From Salinigranum halophilum (lineage in GTDB: Archaea > Halobacteriota > Halobacteria > Halobacteriales > Haloferacaceae): a stretch of DNA of 64,000 nucleotides. The stretch is taken from assembly GCF_007004735.1 (NCBI RefSeq), contig NZ_SSNL01000003.1, positions 248,001 through 312,000 on the forward strand, written 5' to 3'. How positions within the stretch are numbered: the stretch's first letter is position 1; every line of letters begins with the position of its first letter. Of the stretch, positions 41,606-50,670 are shown piece by piece. The notes beneath the pieces were generated by a model. It saw nothing but the letters and a program-made list of their open reading frames with translations, was not told the DNA's origin and ran no database searches. Both the position numbers and the translations under genes were made by a program.

Positions 41606-42049
41606 ATGACACGCGACATCGACGTCGACGTCGCCTACGAGGTTCCCGAGAGTGGCCTCGCCGACGTGGTTCGGCTCCTCCGCTCGACGGGCTGGGCCGC
41701 CGACCGTGACGCCGAGGGCGTCCGCCGGATGCTCGACCACACCGACGTCGTCGTCTGTCTCGTCCGCGACGTCGTCAGCGGCCGGACTCAAGGGGCGGAG
41801 GTGGTCGGCTTCGCCCGCGCGCTCACCGACTACCAGTATCGCGCCTTCATCGAGGACGTCGTCGTCGGCGTGCCCTACCGGGGACGAGGCCTCGGGTCGA
41901 GACTCGTCGAAGAACTCTGTGCACACCCCGGCCTTACCGACGTCGAGCAGCTCGTGCTGGAGTGTCGGCCGGACCTCGCCGACTTCTACGGTCGCCTCGG
42001 CTTCGAACCGGTCCCCGCCGAGTCGATGCTGTTGAAGCGCGAGCGGTGA
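41606..42049 (+). CDS. GNAT family N-acetyltransferase
   Basis: A protein of 147 residues with the GNAT acetyl-CoA loop: VVVGVPYRGRGLGSRLVEELCAHPGL (about 93-118, R/Q-x-x-G-x-G/A), and a C-terminal LVLECRPDLADFYGRLGFEPV. It should acetylate an amine on a small molecule or protein. It starts with ATG 16 bases after the palindrome that covers its expected TATA element. It precedes a small hypothetical gene in the same direction. Confidence 0.88.
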   Translation: MTRDIDVDVAYEVPESGLADVVRLLRSTGWAADRDAEGVRRMLDHTDVVVCLVRDVVSGRTQGAEVVGFARALTDYQYRAFIEDVVVGVPYRGRGLGSRLVEELCAHPGLTDVEQLVLECRPDLADFYGRLGFEPVPAESMLLKRER

Positions 42050-42097
42050 ACGTCGTCCGCGACAAACCGTGAAGTGCCGTCGCCGCCTGGGTCGCAC

Positions 42098-42376
42098 ATG
42101 GACGAGTCCGAACTCGACCGCGCGCTCAGAGAGGCGTTCGCGGGGACCGACGCCGAGCGTCGCGTGGTCGTCCGGCAGGCGATGGACCTGGCCGACTCCG
42201 GTCAGGTGACGCGCGACCGCGGGGTGGCGCTGACGGTGGACGAAGTCGTGCGGAATCTGGCGGACGCGCCCGACGAACGCGTGGCGAACCGGTGGAACTG
42301 GTGGATGGGGGCGCTGGAAGTGGCGTATGGGGGGTACGCGGCGTTTCAGGTGCGGCGGTACGAGAAAGAGGAGTGA
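42098..42376 (+). CDS. Haloarchaeal hypothetical protein, 92 residues
   Basis: An acidic helical protein (MDESELDRALREAFAGTDAERRVVVRQAMDLADSG…WNWWMGALEVAYGGYAAFQVRRYEKEE) with a tryptophan-rich central patch (NRWNWWMGALEVAYGG) near residues 70-85 that may insert into a groove or membrane. I do not recognise the family. It begins 49 bases after the acetyltransferase gene and converges with the pilin pair. Confidence 0.7.
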   Translation: MDESELDRALREAFAGTDAERRVVVRQAMDLADSGQVTRDRGVALTVDEVVRNLADAPDERVANRWNWWMGALEVAYGGYAAFQVRRYEKEE

Positions 42377-42472
42377 GTGCTGTTGCTCCGTCGTCAGGTC
42401 AATAAGAGGAATTAAAGGACTGCGACGGCGTCGGCCGTGCAGTAATTATGATAAAACCGCGCGTTCAGGGGA

Positions 42473-42898
42473 CTACCCGAAACGGGCGATAGTTGCCGTC
42501 TTGTCACTGTTCGCCGACTGCCAAGTCAGACGGACAGTAGGGTCCGAAACCGCGTTGGTTTCAATCACGACCGAGGTCCCTGCGGACATCGCAACGTTGA
42601 CAGTCCCGTCGTCCTCGACTTCGGAAGCCGCCTGACTGCTGTTGATGTCCCCGACCGCGACGAGATTATTCGCCTCGATAGGGTCACCACCGTCGTGCGT
42701 GGCCGTCAGATCGTACGCGCTGCTGTCATAGTCGAAGGTGAACTGTGCCTGTGGTGCGGTCTCGGAGACCTGATCACCTAGTCCAAGAACGAACGTCCCG
42801 ATGACGGCCGCGAGGATCACCGTAATCGCCACCATGAGGATGACGCCGATGACCGGGCTGACTGCACGGTCTTCCGTGAAGAGTTGCTTGAAATTCAT
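42473..42898 (-). CDS. Archaeal type IV pilin, second of a tandem pair
   Basis: A protein of 141 residues with the class III pilin signature: MNFKQLFTEDRAVSPVIGVILMVAITVILAAVIGTFVLG. The prepilin peptidase site falls before AVSPVIG, and the hydrophobic H-domain forms the pilus core. The mature head is a small beta-domain rich in Asp, Ser and Thr. The first 50 residues are nearly identical to those of the neighbouring pilin, six bases upstream in the same direction. It may form adhesion pili on the outside of the cell. Confidence 0.9.
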   Translation of the reverse strand: MNFKQLFTEDRAVSPVIGVILMVAITVILAAVIGTFVLGLGDQVSETAPQAQFTFDYDSSAYDLTATHDGGDPIEANNLVAVGDINSSQAASEVEDDGTVNVAMSAGTSVVIETNAVSDPTVRLTWQSANSDKTATIARFG

Positions 42899-42904
42899 TT
42901 CAGT

Positions 42905-43372
42905 TTATGCCTCGAACTGACCGATAGTGGCGGTCTTGTCGCTGTTCGACGACGACCAGATGATTCTGACCGTAGCAGAGCTCAGATCAAGGTCCCCGCT
43001 GCCACCGTTTACCGTAGTGTCATCAATCGTTCCAGATGAGCCTGCGGACACAGTGCCAGAAGAGCCGACAGTGGTCCAGAGGAACTGAGCGTTCGGACTG
43101 CCACTGCCAGATGCCCCTGAAATGGAAACGTTCAGGTCCGCAGCTTCGATGGCGTCGCCACCGTCGTGCGTGATTTCGATGCTGTCAGTGGTCCCGTCAC
43201 TGTAATCAAACGTAAACTGTGCCTGCGGTGCGCTCTCGGAGACCTGATCGCCCAGGCCCAGCACGAACGTCCCGATGACGGCCGCGAGGATCACCGTAAT
43301 CGCCACCATGAGGATGACGCCGATGACCGGGCTGACAGCGCGGTCTTCCGTGAAGAGTTGCTTGAAGTTCAT
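42905..43372 (-). CDS. Archaeal type IV pilin, first of a tandem pair
   Basis: A protein of 155 residues that opens with the same FTEDRAVSPVIGVILMVAIT signature as its neighbour; the ATG at 43372 was chosen to give this short leader. The signature is followed by a distinct Ser/Gly-rich head (DLNVSISGASGSGSPNAQFLWTTVGSSGTVSAGSSGTIDD). The shared N-terminal DNA and divergent heads show duplication followed by head evolution. An AT-rich TTTTAATAG near 43490 on the complement may be the promoter, leaving a leader of about 100 bases. Confidence 0.9.
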   Translation of the reverse strand: MNFKQLFTEDRAVSPVIGVILMVAITVILAAVIGTFVLGLGDQVSESAPQAQFTFDYSDGTTDSIEITHDGGDAIEAADLNVSISGASGSGSPNAQFLWTTVGSSGTVSAGSSGTIDDTTVNGGSGDLDLSSATVRIIWSSSNSDKTATIGQFEA

Positions 43373-43685
43373 TGTCGTTCTCTGCACGTTCTGACCGAAC
43401 AGGGAGTCCCATCGACGCACACGGCGCGCGCCCAGCGGTTCAGTCCGCTGCTCTCTCTCGGTCGACCGTGCCTGGCCGCAGATATTCGATTGGTCTATTA
43501 AAACCTGCCCCGCCGATTTTCACTGGTGATACTGGATAGATATACTCTACTTAAACAGTAATTAAAAGAACGACCGTCGGCCGGTCGAAGCGGTGCCGTC
43601 TCACTCCTCGTGTGTTCTCAGCGTAGAGAACTGTGGACAGCGCGAACCGACGAACGGAAACCGTCGGAGTCGGTAGTGTGGGCAG
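43373..43685. other. Divergent intergenic region between the pilins and the beta-CASP gene
   Basis: 313 bases without a gene. The AT-rich part (about 43480-43570) holds several TATA-like runs (TCTATTAAAACC on one side and GATATACTCTACTTAAAC on the other) that could serve both directions. Confidence 0.6.
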
Positions 43686-44957
43686 ATGAAGCTCCAGTTC
43701 CTCGGCGGTGTCCGCGAGGTCGGGCGGAGCGCGCTCCTCGTCAACGACTCGCTCCTCCTCGACTACGGCATGCTGACGGGGAACCCGCCGCAGTTCCCGG
43801 TCTCTCGGCCCGACCCGGAGGCGGTCGTCGTCAGCCACGGGCACCTCGACCACGTCGGGCTGATTCCGTCGCTCCTTTCGGGGCGGGACCCACCAGCGAT
43901 TCACTGGACGCCCCCGACGCAGGAACTCGCGCTCACGCTCGCGCGAGACACGCTGAAGCTCCACGGCCCGTCGAGCCGCCGGCCACGGGGCGGTTCGGGA
44001 ACCCAGGGTGGCGGCTACCGGTGTCCCTTCACCGAGAACGACGTCAAGCGTGTGACTGAGATGTCACACACCCACGGGTACGGTGAGCCGTTCGAGGCCG
44101 CTGGCCACGAGGTGACGTTCTACAACGCGGGCCACATCCCCGGGAGCGCGCACGTCCTCGTGGACGATGGCGAGACCCGACTCCTCTACACGGCCGACTT
44201 CCACACCGACGACCAGCGACTCGTCTCCGCCTCCACCGACCGTCCCGACGCCGACGCGGTCGTCTGCGAGAGCACCTACGCCGACGTCGACCACGACCCA
44301 CGGGGCGAGGTCGAAGCGCGATTCGTCGAGAGCGTCCGGCAGACGCTGTGGGAGGGCGGGACCGTGGTCGTGCCGGCGTTCGCCATCGGGCGGACACAGG
44401 AGCTCCTCCTCGTCTGCGAGGCGTACGACATCCCCTGCTACGTCGACGGCATGGGCCAAGAGGTGACGCGGATGCTCCGCCAGCACCCCGCGTTCGTCCG
44501 CGACGCGGACGCGCTCGACCGTGCGGCCGGACACGCGCGGTTCGTCACGAGCCACGGCCAGCGAACCCGCATCGCCGAACAGAACGCCGCCATCGTCACG
44601 ACGAGCGGGATGCTCTCCGGCGGGCCGGCGATGACTTACATCCCTGCCATCCGCGCTAACCCGACGAACAAGATCACGCTGACCGGATACCAGGTCGAGG
44701 GAACGCCCGGGCGACGACTGCTCGAGACGGGCCGTGCAGAGATCGACGGCCGCGTCATGCCGGTCAGTGCCCGCGTCGAGTCGTACGACTTCTCGGCGCA
44801 CGCCGACCGCGACGGGCTCCGGTCGTTCCTCGGCGCGTACGAGGACGCGTCCGTGTTCGTCGTTCACGGCGACCGCTGTGAGGCGTTCGCGACGGAGTTA
44901 CAGGCCGACGGAGTCGACGCGACCGCTCCCGACCTGGGCGCTGTCGTCGAAGTGTAG
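43686..44957 (+). CDS. Beta-CASP metallo-beta-lactamase RNase (aCPSF2-like)
   Basis: A protein of 423 residues with the MBL metal motif HGHLDHVG (51-58), a second His in NAGHIPGSAHVLV, an Asp in YTADFH, and the beta-CASP region LLVCEAYDIP…SHGQRTRIAEQNAAIVTTSGMLSGGPAMTYI with a C-terminal SYDFSAHADRDGLRSFL. It lacks N-terminal KH domains, so it matches the shorter aCPSF2/RNase J-like type. It probably cuts or trims RNA 3' ends in the cytoplasm. The ATG at 43686 is the only reasonable start; the gene is divergent from the pilin pair. Confidence 0.87.
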   Translation: MKLQFLGGVREVGRSALLVNDSLLLDYGMLTGNPPQFPVSRPDPEAVVVSHGHLDHVGLIPSLLSGRDPPAIHWTPPTQELALTLARDTLKLHGPSSRRPRGGSGTQGGGYRCPFTENDVKRVTEMSHTHGYGEPFEAAGHEVTFYNAGHIPGSAHVLVDDGETRLLYTADFHTDDQRLVSASTDRPDADAVVCESTYADVDHDPRGEVEARFVESVRQTLWEGGTVVVPAFAIGRTQELLLVCEAYDIPCYVDGMGQEVTRMLRQHPAFVRDADALDRAAGHARFVTSHGQRTRIAEQNAAIVTTSGMLSGGPAMTYIPAIRANPTNKITLTGYQVEGTPGRRLLETGRAEIDGRVMPVSARVESYDFSAHADRDGLRSFLGAYEDASVFVVHGDRCEAFATELQADGVDATAPDLGAVVEV

Positions 44958-44963
44958 CGGTCG

Positions 44964-45158
44964 TCACTCCCGTTCGGCCGGACCGACAAGTTCGAACGAG
45001 AGCCACCCCTCGGTGTAGGAGACACCGCCGCGCTCACGGGGACGTGGCTCCAGACCGACGTCGTACCCGTAGACCGTCGCGGAGCCGTCGCGGAGGTCGG
45101 ACGCGATTCGTTCGAACGTTGCGGCGAGAACGGCGTTCCGGTCTGTCGGGTCGCTCAT
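44964..45158 (-). CDS. Small haloarchaeal hypothetical protein (64 residues)
   Basis: MSDPTDRNAVLAATFERIASDLRDGSATVYGYDVGLEPRPRERGG… is acidic and without membrane or cysteine motifs. The ATG at 45158 starts the coding-quality sequence. It converges with the RNase gene (six bases between stop codons) and is divergent from the aldo/keto reductase gene. I do not recognise it. Confidence 0.65.
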   Translation of the reverse strand: MSDPTDRNAVLAATFERIASDLRDGSATVYGYDVGLEPRPRERGGVSYTEGWLSFELVGPAERE

Positions 45159-45285
45159 ACACCCTGTCGGTCGGGCACGTCCAAAGGTGCTCGGGGCAGC
45201 CCCCCGCTGCACGCGGGTGCGTCGAGCCGCCACCGGCTCGTCTCCATCGCCCAACAGCTATCAGTGCGGCGGCCGAGTCACGGCT

Positions 45286-46140
45286 GTGACCACGAACGAC
45301 CTCACCAACCAGAGCGACACGTTCGACATCGGCGGCGACCTCACCGTGCACCGACTCGGCTTCGGTGCGATGCGGATCACCGGCGAGGGCATCATCGGCG
45401 AGCCCGACGACGTCGACCACGCGAAGCAGGTGCTCCAGCACGCCGTCGACCTCGGCGTCGACTTCATCGACACGGCCGACTCGTACGGCCCGGGCGTGAG
45501 TGAGCGGCTCCTCCGCGAGGCACTGCACCCCTACGACGACGTCGTCGTCGCGACGAAGGGTGGCCTCCTGCGCAACCGCGACACCGACTGGCTCCCGTGC
45601 GGCGACCCCGACTACCTCCGAAACGCCCACCTCTGTAGCTGTGACCGTCTCGGCGTCGACAGCATCGACCTCTACCAGTTCCACCGGCCAGACCCCGACG
45701 TCCCGTTCGAGGCGTCCGTCGAGGCCCTGGCCGAACTGAAAGACGACGGCGTCATCAAGCACGTGGGGCTCTCGAACGTCTCCGTCGACCAACTGGAGAC
45801 GGCCCGCGAGATGGTGGACGTCGCCACGGTGCAGAACCGCTACAGCGTCGTCGAGCGCGAGGCCGCGGACGTGCTCGACGCGTGTGAGTCGTACGACATC
45901 GGGTTCATCCCGTGGTTCCCCGTCGGCGCGGGTGACCTCGGTGCCAAGGGCGACCTCCTCGAGGAGGTCGCTGCCGCACACGACGCCTCGGTGTACCAGG
46001 TCGCGCTCGCGTGGTTGCTCGCGTCCTCGCCGGTGACGCTTCCCATCCCGGGCACGTCGAGCCTCGAACACCTCGAAGAGAACGTCGCGGCGTCCGCCCT
46101 CGAACTCACCGACGACGAGGTCGCACGGCTGTCGGCCTGA
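45286..46140 (+). CDS. Aldo/keto reductase
   Basis: A protein of 284 residues from a GTG at 45286. The catalytic tetrad is visible: D62 and Y67 (FIDTADSYGPGVSE), K91 (VVATKGG) and H133 (YQFHRPDP). The NADP-binding end is LPIPGTSSLEHLEENVAA near 250-270. It should reduce an aldehyde or ketone with NADPH in the cytoplasm. The GTG is chosen because upstream residues are a poor-quality run and the family begins near the DLTVHRLGFGAMR strand. Confidence 0.92.
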   Translation: MTTNDLTNQSDTFDIGGDLTVHRLGFGAMRITGEGIIGEPDDVDHAKQVLQHAVDLGVDFIDTADSYGPGVSERLLREALHPYDDVVVATKGGLLRNRDTDWLPCGDPDYLRNAHLCSCDRLGVDSIDLYQFHRPDPDVPFEASVEALAELKDDGVIKHVGLSNVSVDQLETAREMVDVATVQNRYSVVEREAADVLDACESYDIGFIPWFPVGAGDLGAKGDLLEEVAAAHDASVYQVALAWLLASSPVTLPIPGTSSLEHLEENVAASALELTDDEVARLSA

Positions 46141-46239
46141 GGAGCGCTCGCCACTGCCGCGACGGCTCACGGCCCGACGAACCGATGACACGTCGCGGCG
46201 GCCACGAGACATTTGGTACCACGTGACGTACTGGTGGAT

Positions 46240-46629
46240 ATGGACCGAACACCGACTGGCCTGACCGACGACGAGCGAACGGCGCTGCACGAACTCCAAC
46301 TCGGCGTCGAGGGTGTTCACCGTGCGTACGGACACCTCCTCGCGTTCCACCACGCCATCGGGCGGTCGATGGACCACTTCGCGGCGGCCGAGCCTCTGCT
46401 CCGGGAGAGCGGCCACACCGCGTACGCGGACGCCATCCGGGACGACCACCTGCCGGCGGGCGTCGTCGGCGACCGCTGGTCGTACGAGGTGGTCGAGGCG
46501 TTCGAGTCGGGCTTCTTGACCGACGTCACTGCGTTCGAAGCGCGCGCTCGGTCCGACCTGGCCGACGGACAGACCCACGTCGCAGAGCGGGTGCAACAGC
46601 AGGCGTGGCGCGAGCGTGCGCAGGACTGA
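46240..46629 (+). CDS. Haloarchaeal hypothetical protein, helical (129 residues)
   Basis: An acidic helical protein (MDRTPTGLTDDERTALHELQLGVEGVHRAYGHLLAFHHAIGRSMDHF…). Several histidines and Glu/Asp in the first two helices (HRAYGHLL.FHHAIG..MDHF) could bind metal, as in helical-bundle proteins, but the pairing is not certain. The ATG at 46240 removes a 27-base upstream extension. It lies 99 bases after the aldo/keto reductase gene and converges with the EamA exporter. Not recognised. Confidence 0.7.
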   Translation: MDRTPTGLTDDERTALHELQLGVEGVHRAYGHLLAFHHAIGRSMDHFAAAEPLLRESGHTAYADAIRDDHLPAGVVGDRWSYEVVEAFESGFLTDVTAFEARARSDLADGQTHVAERVQQQAWRERAQD

Positions 46630-46640
46630 GCGGGGGCGTC

Positions 46641-47588
46641 TCAGTCGTCGACGGTCTCGAACGAGCCGGTGAGCGCCGGCGCGTCGGGCTCGCGACCGAG
46701 CCAGCGGCACAGTGCGGTGACCAGCGCCTGACGCTGGACGACGGCGAAGCCGGCGAACACCACGACGAACCCGAGGGCGGTCGTCGGTGCGACCGTCTCA
46801 CCCAGGACTGCCCATCCCGTCAGCGCGGCCACGACCGGCATCGCGTACGCCGTGAGGTTCGCCCGAACGGGGCCCACGGTGTCGATGAGTGCGTAGTACG
46901 CGGGGTAGGCGGCGGCCGTCCCGAGGACGCCGACGTAGAGGACCGCGCCCACGACGCCGGGCGTCCACGCGACGGCGGACGATTCGCCCAGGCCGAGGCT
47001 CACGGCGTGGACCGCGGGAGCGACCACTGCCATCGACCACCCGGTCAGCGCCAGGGTCGGCATCGTTGGACGGATGCGACGGAGGAGGACGCTCCCGAGC
47101 GCGACACAGACGGCTGCCACGGCGACGAGGCCCTGTCCCACGCTGCCGATGAGGTTCGCCGGGTCGGGCTGGACGATGACGACGACGCCGGCGAGGCCGA
47201 GCAGCAGGCCTCCGGCGTCGGCCACAGAGAGCCGTTCGTCGCGAAGCAAGAAGAACGCGAACACCGGCGCGACGACGGGCATTACCCCGTAGACGACGGC
47301 ACCGGCGTTGCCCGAGGTCGTGGTCTGCCCGACGAACAGGAAGACGTTGTTCACGAAGATGACGAGCAGGCCGCTGGCGACGACGCCGAGGACGTCGGCA
47401 CGGGTGTGGGGCCGCCACGCGTCGTATCTGTACCACGCGTACACGAGGAGGACGACGGCGGCGACGTCGACGCGGAGGGCGGCGAACAGCACGGGCGGCA
47501 GCGACACGAGGCCGGCCTCGATGCCGACGAACGAGGTGCCGAAGAGGAACGCTGTCGCGGCGAAGAGGAACGCGGCGCGACGACTCAC
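46641..47588 (-). CDS. EamA/DMT family transporter
   Basis: A protein of 315 residues with ten hydrophobic helices in two homologous EamA repeats: FLFAATAFLFGTSFVGIEAGLVSLPPVLFAALRV in the first and VGVLGTAAAYPAYYALIDTVGPVRANLTAYAMPVVAALTGWAVLGETV in the second. It likely exports a metabolite such as an amino acid or nucleotide base. The GTG at 47588 is preferred to a TTG further upstream, since it yields the family-type N-terminus. It converges with the small helical gene at 46240. Confidence 0.9.
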   Translation of the reverse strand: MSRRAAFLFAATAFLFGTSFVGIEAGLVSLPPVLFAALRVDVAAVVLLVYAWYRYDAWRPHTRADVLGVVASGLLVIFVNNVFLFVGQTTTSGNAGAVVYGVMPVVAPVFAFFLLRDERLSVADAGGLLLGLAGVVVIVQPDPANLIGSVGQGLVAVAAVCVALGSVLLRRIRPTMPTLALTGWSMAVVAPAVHAVSLGLGESSAVAWTPGVVGAVLYVGVLGTAAAYPAYYALIDTVGPVRANLTAYAMPVVAALTGWAVLGETVAPTTALGFVVVFAGFAVVQRQALVTALCRWLGREPDAPALTGSFETVDD

Positions 47589-47838
47589 GCGTCCACCCCC
47601 CACGCGGCGACTCGGGTGCGTGTCGGCGCGTGGGCGGTGGACGGTTGGACGTCGATACGAGACTGGAGGGGAGATATCGGAATCACTGTCGTTTCTCAAC
47701 TAAATAGAGGCATTTACACGTGAAGTACTCGTCGATTCGCTCGAAAAGTATGTGAATGTTCGTCAGTGTCCGGGTTCGCACATCGCACGACGACACCGTT
47801 CGCTCACGGCGCGGCAGGGGCGTCGACGGGCGACGTCG

Positions 47839-48120
47839 TCACTCGTCGGCGGCGTCGACCGTGGCGGCGTAGCGCTCGAGTTCGTCGGCGAGTTCACGCG
47901 CCTGGGCCGCCGAGAGCGTCACCCGGTCGGCGTGGGGAGGAAGCGTCTCCAGTTGGGTGTTGTCCAGTTCGAGTTCGAGCGTCACGTGGTCGGGGTCCGT
48001 TCGAGGGGCGGTGACGTTGAGCACGGCGAAGGCCTCCTCGTCGAAGTCGTGCCCCTGCGCCGAACCGTCGAGCATGTCGAATGTCGTGTACGCGTTGATC
48101 TTCAGGAGTCGGTCTGGCAT
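47839..48120 (-). CDS. DUF6360-like haloarchaeal protein
   Basis: A protein of 93 residues: MPDRLLKINAYTTFDMLDGSAQGHDFDEEAFAVLNVTAP…DHVTLELELDNTQLETLPPHADRVTLSAAQARELADELERYAA. It matches my memory of the haloarchaeal DUF6360 family. It is soluble, alpha+beta, with no catalytic signature I can read. The ATG at 48120 cuts off an unsupported nine-residue extension. It is in the same direction as the DUF membrane gene 52 bases upstream. Confidence 0.72.
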   Translation of the reverse strand: MPDRLLKINAYTTFDMLDGSAQGHDFDEEAFAVLNVTAPRTDPDHVTLELELDNTQLETLPPHADRVTLSAAQARELADELERYAATVDAADE

Positions 48121-48172
48121 GCGAGCGTCTGGGTGATGCGCCGACAAAGGCGTGTCGCGTCCGAGGGCAGGG

Positions 48173-48682
48173 TCAGCTCTCGCCGACTGGCTCGTTGCCG
48201 CTTCGGTCTCCCGTCGCGTCGTCCGTGTGCTCTGTCGCCTGCTCGGTCACGTCGTCGGACCCGCCGACGTACGTCAGCGGGACGATGCCGGTCAGGAGCA
48301 CGGACGCGTACGCGAGGAGCAAGAGTCCGCCGAACGTCGAGCCGGCGGCGGGCGACATGTTGGCGAAGACCCACTCGAACGTGGTGACGACGATGGCGTC
48401 GAGGACCATCCCGGGGAGGACGAGGAGCGTCGCGGCCGTCAGTCGCCTGTCGGGCGGCACGTCGAGGAGGGAGTAGACGGCGAACGCCAGCATGGCCATC
48501 ACCGGGACGGTCGTGACGAACACGATCGCGACCCGGCTGCTGTCGTCCGGTGGGAGCAGGAACTGGCCGACGAGCCGGAACGCGAGGGTCGCGAGTAACC
48601 AGAGCCCGACGCCTGTGCCGACGAGCGCCGCGGCCTGCGTGCGCGAGTCGACGGCGGCCTCGCGGGAGAGCGGTGACGACAT
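48173..48682 (-). CDS. Haloarchaeal membrane protein with four helices
   Basis: A protein of 169 residues with four hydrophobic helices (GTGVGLWLLATLAFRLVGQFLL; AIVFVTTVPVMAMLAFAVYSLL; LLVLPGMVLDAIVVTTFEWVF; LLLLAYASVLLTGIVPLTYV) and a polar acidic tail. The order resembles DUF5367-type proteins, but I am not certain. The ATG at 48682 begins the N-terminal polar segment SSPLSREAAV. It is in the same direction as the reductase gene 75 bases upstream. Confidence 0.72.
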   Translation of the reverse strand: MSSPLSREAAVDSRTQAAALVGTGVGLWLLATLAFRLVGQFLLPPDDSSRVAIVFVTTVPVMAMLAFAVYSLLDVPPDRRLTAATLLVLPGMVLDAIVVTTFEWVFANMSPAAGSTFGGLLLLAYASVLLTGIVPLTYVGGSDDVTEQATEHTDDATGDRSGNEPVGES

Positions 48683-48757
48683 ACGAGGGAGAACGTCGGG
48701 GACGAACGTCAACGTGCCGACGGAATCGCGCGCGGCGGCGGTGGTGTCGGGGAGAGC

Positions 48758-50590
48758 TCAGTCGTCAGCAGGGATCGGATTTCCGTCGCGGTCGGTGGGG
48801 GCGGGCGAGGCGTTCAGGTCGTCCTCGTCGGCGTAGGGGTACCACGTCATCTTCGTGTTGTGCATCATCGGGTCGTCGTAGTCGGTCTCCTCGGGTTCGA
48901 CGAGCGCGGCGAGGAACTCCTCGTCGTCCTCGTGGCGCTCGACGAAGTCGCGGAACGTCTCGTACTCGACGGCTTCGCCGTCTCCTTCTCGTCGTTCCGC
49001 TGGAACGACGCGCTCCTGCCGATGCGTCTCGAAGTTCGCGAGCAGGTTTCGGAGAGCGCCGGGCACCTCGTCGACGGGGACGCGCTGGGTGACCCACTGG
49101 GTGAAGCGAGGGTTCTCGCCGAGGCCGCCGCCGAGACCGATGTCGAGCGCTTCCACCGCCTCGCCGTCTTTCCGAGTCTTCATGCCCCGGAGGGAGACGT
49201 CGGCGATCTGTGGCTGTGCGCACGAGGCCGTACAGCCGGAGAGGTGGATGTGGAAGTCGTCGACACCCTCGGGGAGGCCGACGTTGTCCTTCAGCCAGCG
49301 CGCGTAGCGCACCTGGCGATTCTTGGTCTCGACGATGGAGAGCGAGCAGAACTCCGTGCCCGTGCAGGCGACCGAGCCGCGCATGAACGGGTGTGGGTCC
49401 GGCGAGTAGTTCTCCAGGAGGGGCTCTTCGAGGAGCGCGTCGAGTTCGGACTCGGGGACGTCCGTGATGATGACGTTCTGTCGCTGGGTGACGCGGACCT
49501 CACCGGAGCCGTACTCGTCGGCGACACGGGCGAGCTCACGCGTGTCCTCGGTCGCCATCCGCCCGACGAGAACGTTCAGGCCGACGTAGTAGTCCCCGTC
49601 GTTCTGCTCGTGGACGCCGACGTGGTCGGAGTGACCGCCCGTAGCACGGCCCGAGTTGTACGAGTAGCTCTCGCGGAGGTCCTCACCGGCCGTCCGAAGC
49701 TCGAAGTCGACGTACTCGGCCTGCAGCGTCTCGCGGATCTCCTCGACGCCCATCTCGTCGACGAGGAACTTCATCCGGGCGCTGTATCGGTCCTCACGGT
49801 TACCGTAGTCTCGGAACAGCGCCGAGATGGCACCGCCGACCGTCGTCGCCTCCTCGGGCGTGACGAACACGTCGAGGTCGCGGGCGAAGCGCGGTTCGTT
49901 CCGTGCGAGTCCGCCGCCGACGTTGACGTTGAAGCCCTTCACGGCTTCGCCGTCGATTTCCTTCGTCGCCGGCTCGAACGCGAGGTCGTTGATGTCGCCC
50001 TGCCCGCAGCCCTCGCGGCAGCCGGTCACGGCGACCTTCCACTTCCGGGGGAGGTTCGAGTGCTCGTCGTGCCCCTTGTACGTCTCGTGGAGCCCCTCGG
50101 CGACGGGTAGCGCGTCGACGTGCTCGTGTTTGTCTTTCCCGGCGACGGGACAGCCGACGATGTTCCGCCAGGAGTCACCGCAGGCCTGCTGGGTCGACAG
50201 CCCAACCGATTCGAGCTTCTCGAAGATCGCCGGGATGTCCTCCAGACTGATCCAGTGGAGCTGGATGGACTGCCGTGTCGTCCAGTCGACCCAGCCGTTC
50301 CCGAAGATGGGGTTCTCCTCGGGCCCCTCGGCGTACTCCTCGGCGATGTCGGCGACGACCTCGGTCTGCCCCGGCTTCAACACGCCGTTGGGCGTCCCGA
50401 TGCGCATCATGAAGTACGACTCTTGGCCGTTGCGCTGGTGGTACAGCCCCCACCATTTGAAGCGCTCGAACCACTCGTCGTGTTCGTCCTCGGGGATCGC
50501 ATCCCAACCGTCCTCCGCGAAGCGGAAGAGGTGTTCTCGTATCTCGTTACCGTAGACCTCCGACTTCCAGTTCTCGACGTCCGTCGGCAT
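48758..50590 (-). CDS. nirA: Ferredoxin-type nitrite/sulfite reductase (siroheme)
   Basis: A protein of 610 residues with the siroheme-[4Fe-4S] signature C409-x5-C415 (CTGTEFC) and C453-x3-C457 (SGCTASCAQPQIAD) in the second half and a symmetric first half (TGCREGCGQGDI, C191/C195). The N-terminal NIR/SIR ferredoxin-like half-domains are present, ending QRQNVIITDVPE. It reduces nitrite to ammonia, or sulfite to sulfide, using reduced ferredoxin. The domain order is the same in both; the haloarchaeal neighbourhood suggests assimilatory nitrite reduction, but no nitrate reductase is in this window. It follows a small zinc-binding gene. Confidence 0.85.
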   Translation of the reverse strand: MPTDVENWKSEVYGNEIREHLFRFAEDGWDAIPEDEHDEWFERFKWWGLYHQRNGQESYFMMRIGTPNGVLKPGQTEVVADIAEEYAEGPEENPIFGNGWVDWTTRQSIQLHWISLEDIPAIFEKLESVGLSTQQACGDSWRNIVGCPVAGKDKHEHVDALPVAEGLHETYKGHDEHSNLPRKWKVAVTGCREGCGQGDINDLAFEPATKEIDGEAVKGFNVNVGGGLARNEPRFARDLDVFVTPEEATTVGGAISALFRDYGNREDRYSARMKFLVDEMGVEEIRETLQAEYVDFELRTAGEDLRESYSYNSGRATGGHSDHVGVHEQNDGDYYVGLNVLVGRMATEDTRELARVADEYGSGEVRVTQRQNVIITDVPESELDALLEEPLLENYSPDPHPFMRGSVACTGTEFCSLSIVETKNRQVRYARWLKDNVGLPEGVDDFHIHLSGCTASCAQPQIADVSLRGMKTRKDGEAVEALDIGLGGGLGENPRFTQWVTQRVPVDEVPGALRNLLANFETHRQERVVPAERREGDGEAVEYETFRDFVERHEDDEEFLAALVEPEETDYDDPMMHNTKMTWYPYADEDDLNASPAPTDRDGNPIPADD

Positions 50591-50670
50591 TCGTGTCGCC
50601 TCCTACAGACTCCACACGTAAGCCCGTCTGTATGGCGTCAACCCTTCCCGGTGCTTCAGGCAACCAGAAA

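Noticed and set aside
47589-47699. An upstream TTG start for the EamA exporter
   Set aside because: The extra 37 residues are Arg/Pro-rich without hydrophobic start; the GTG at 47588 gives the family N-terminus.
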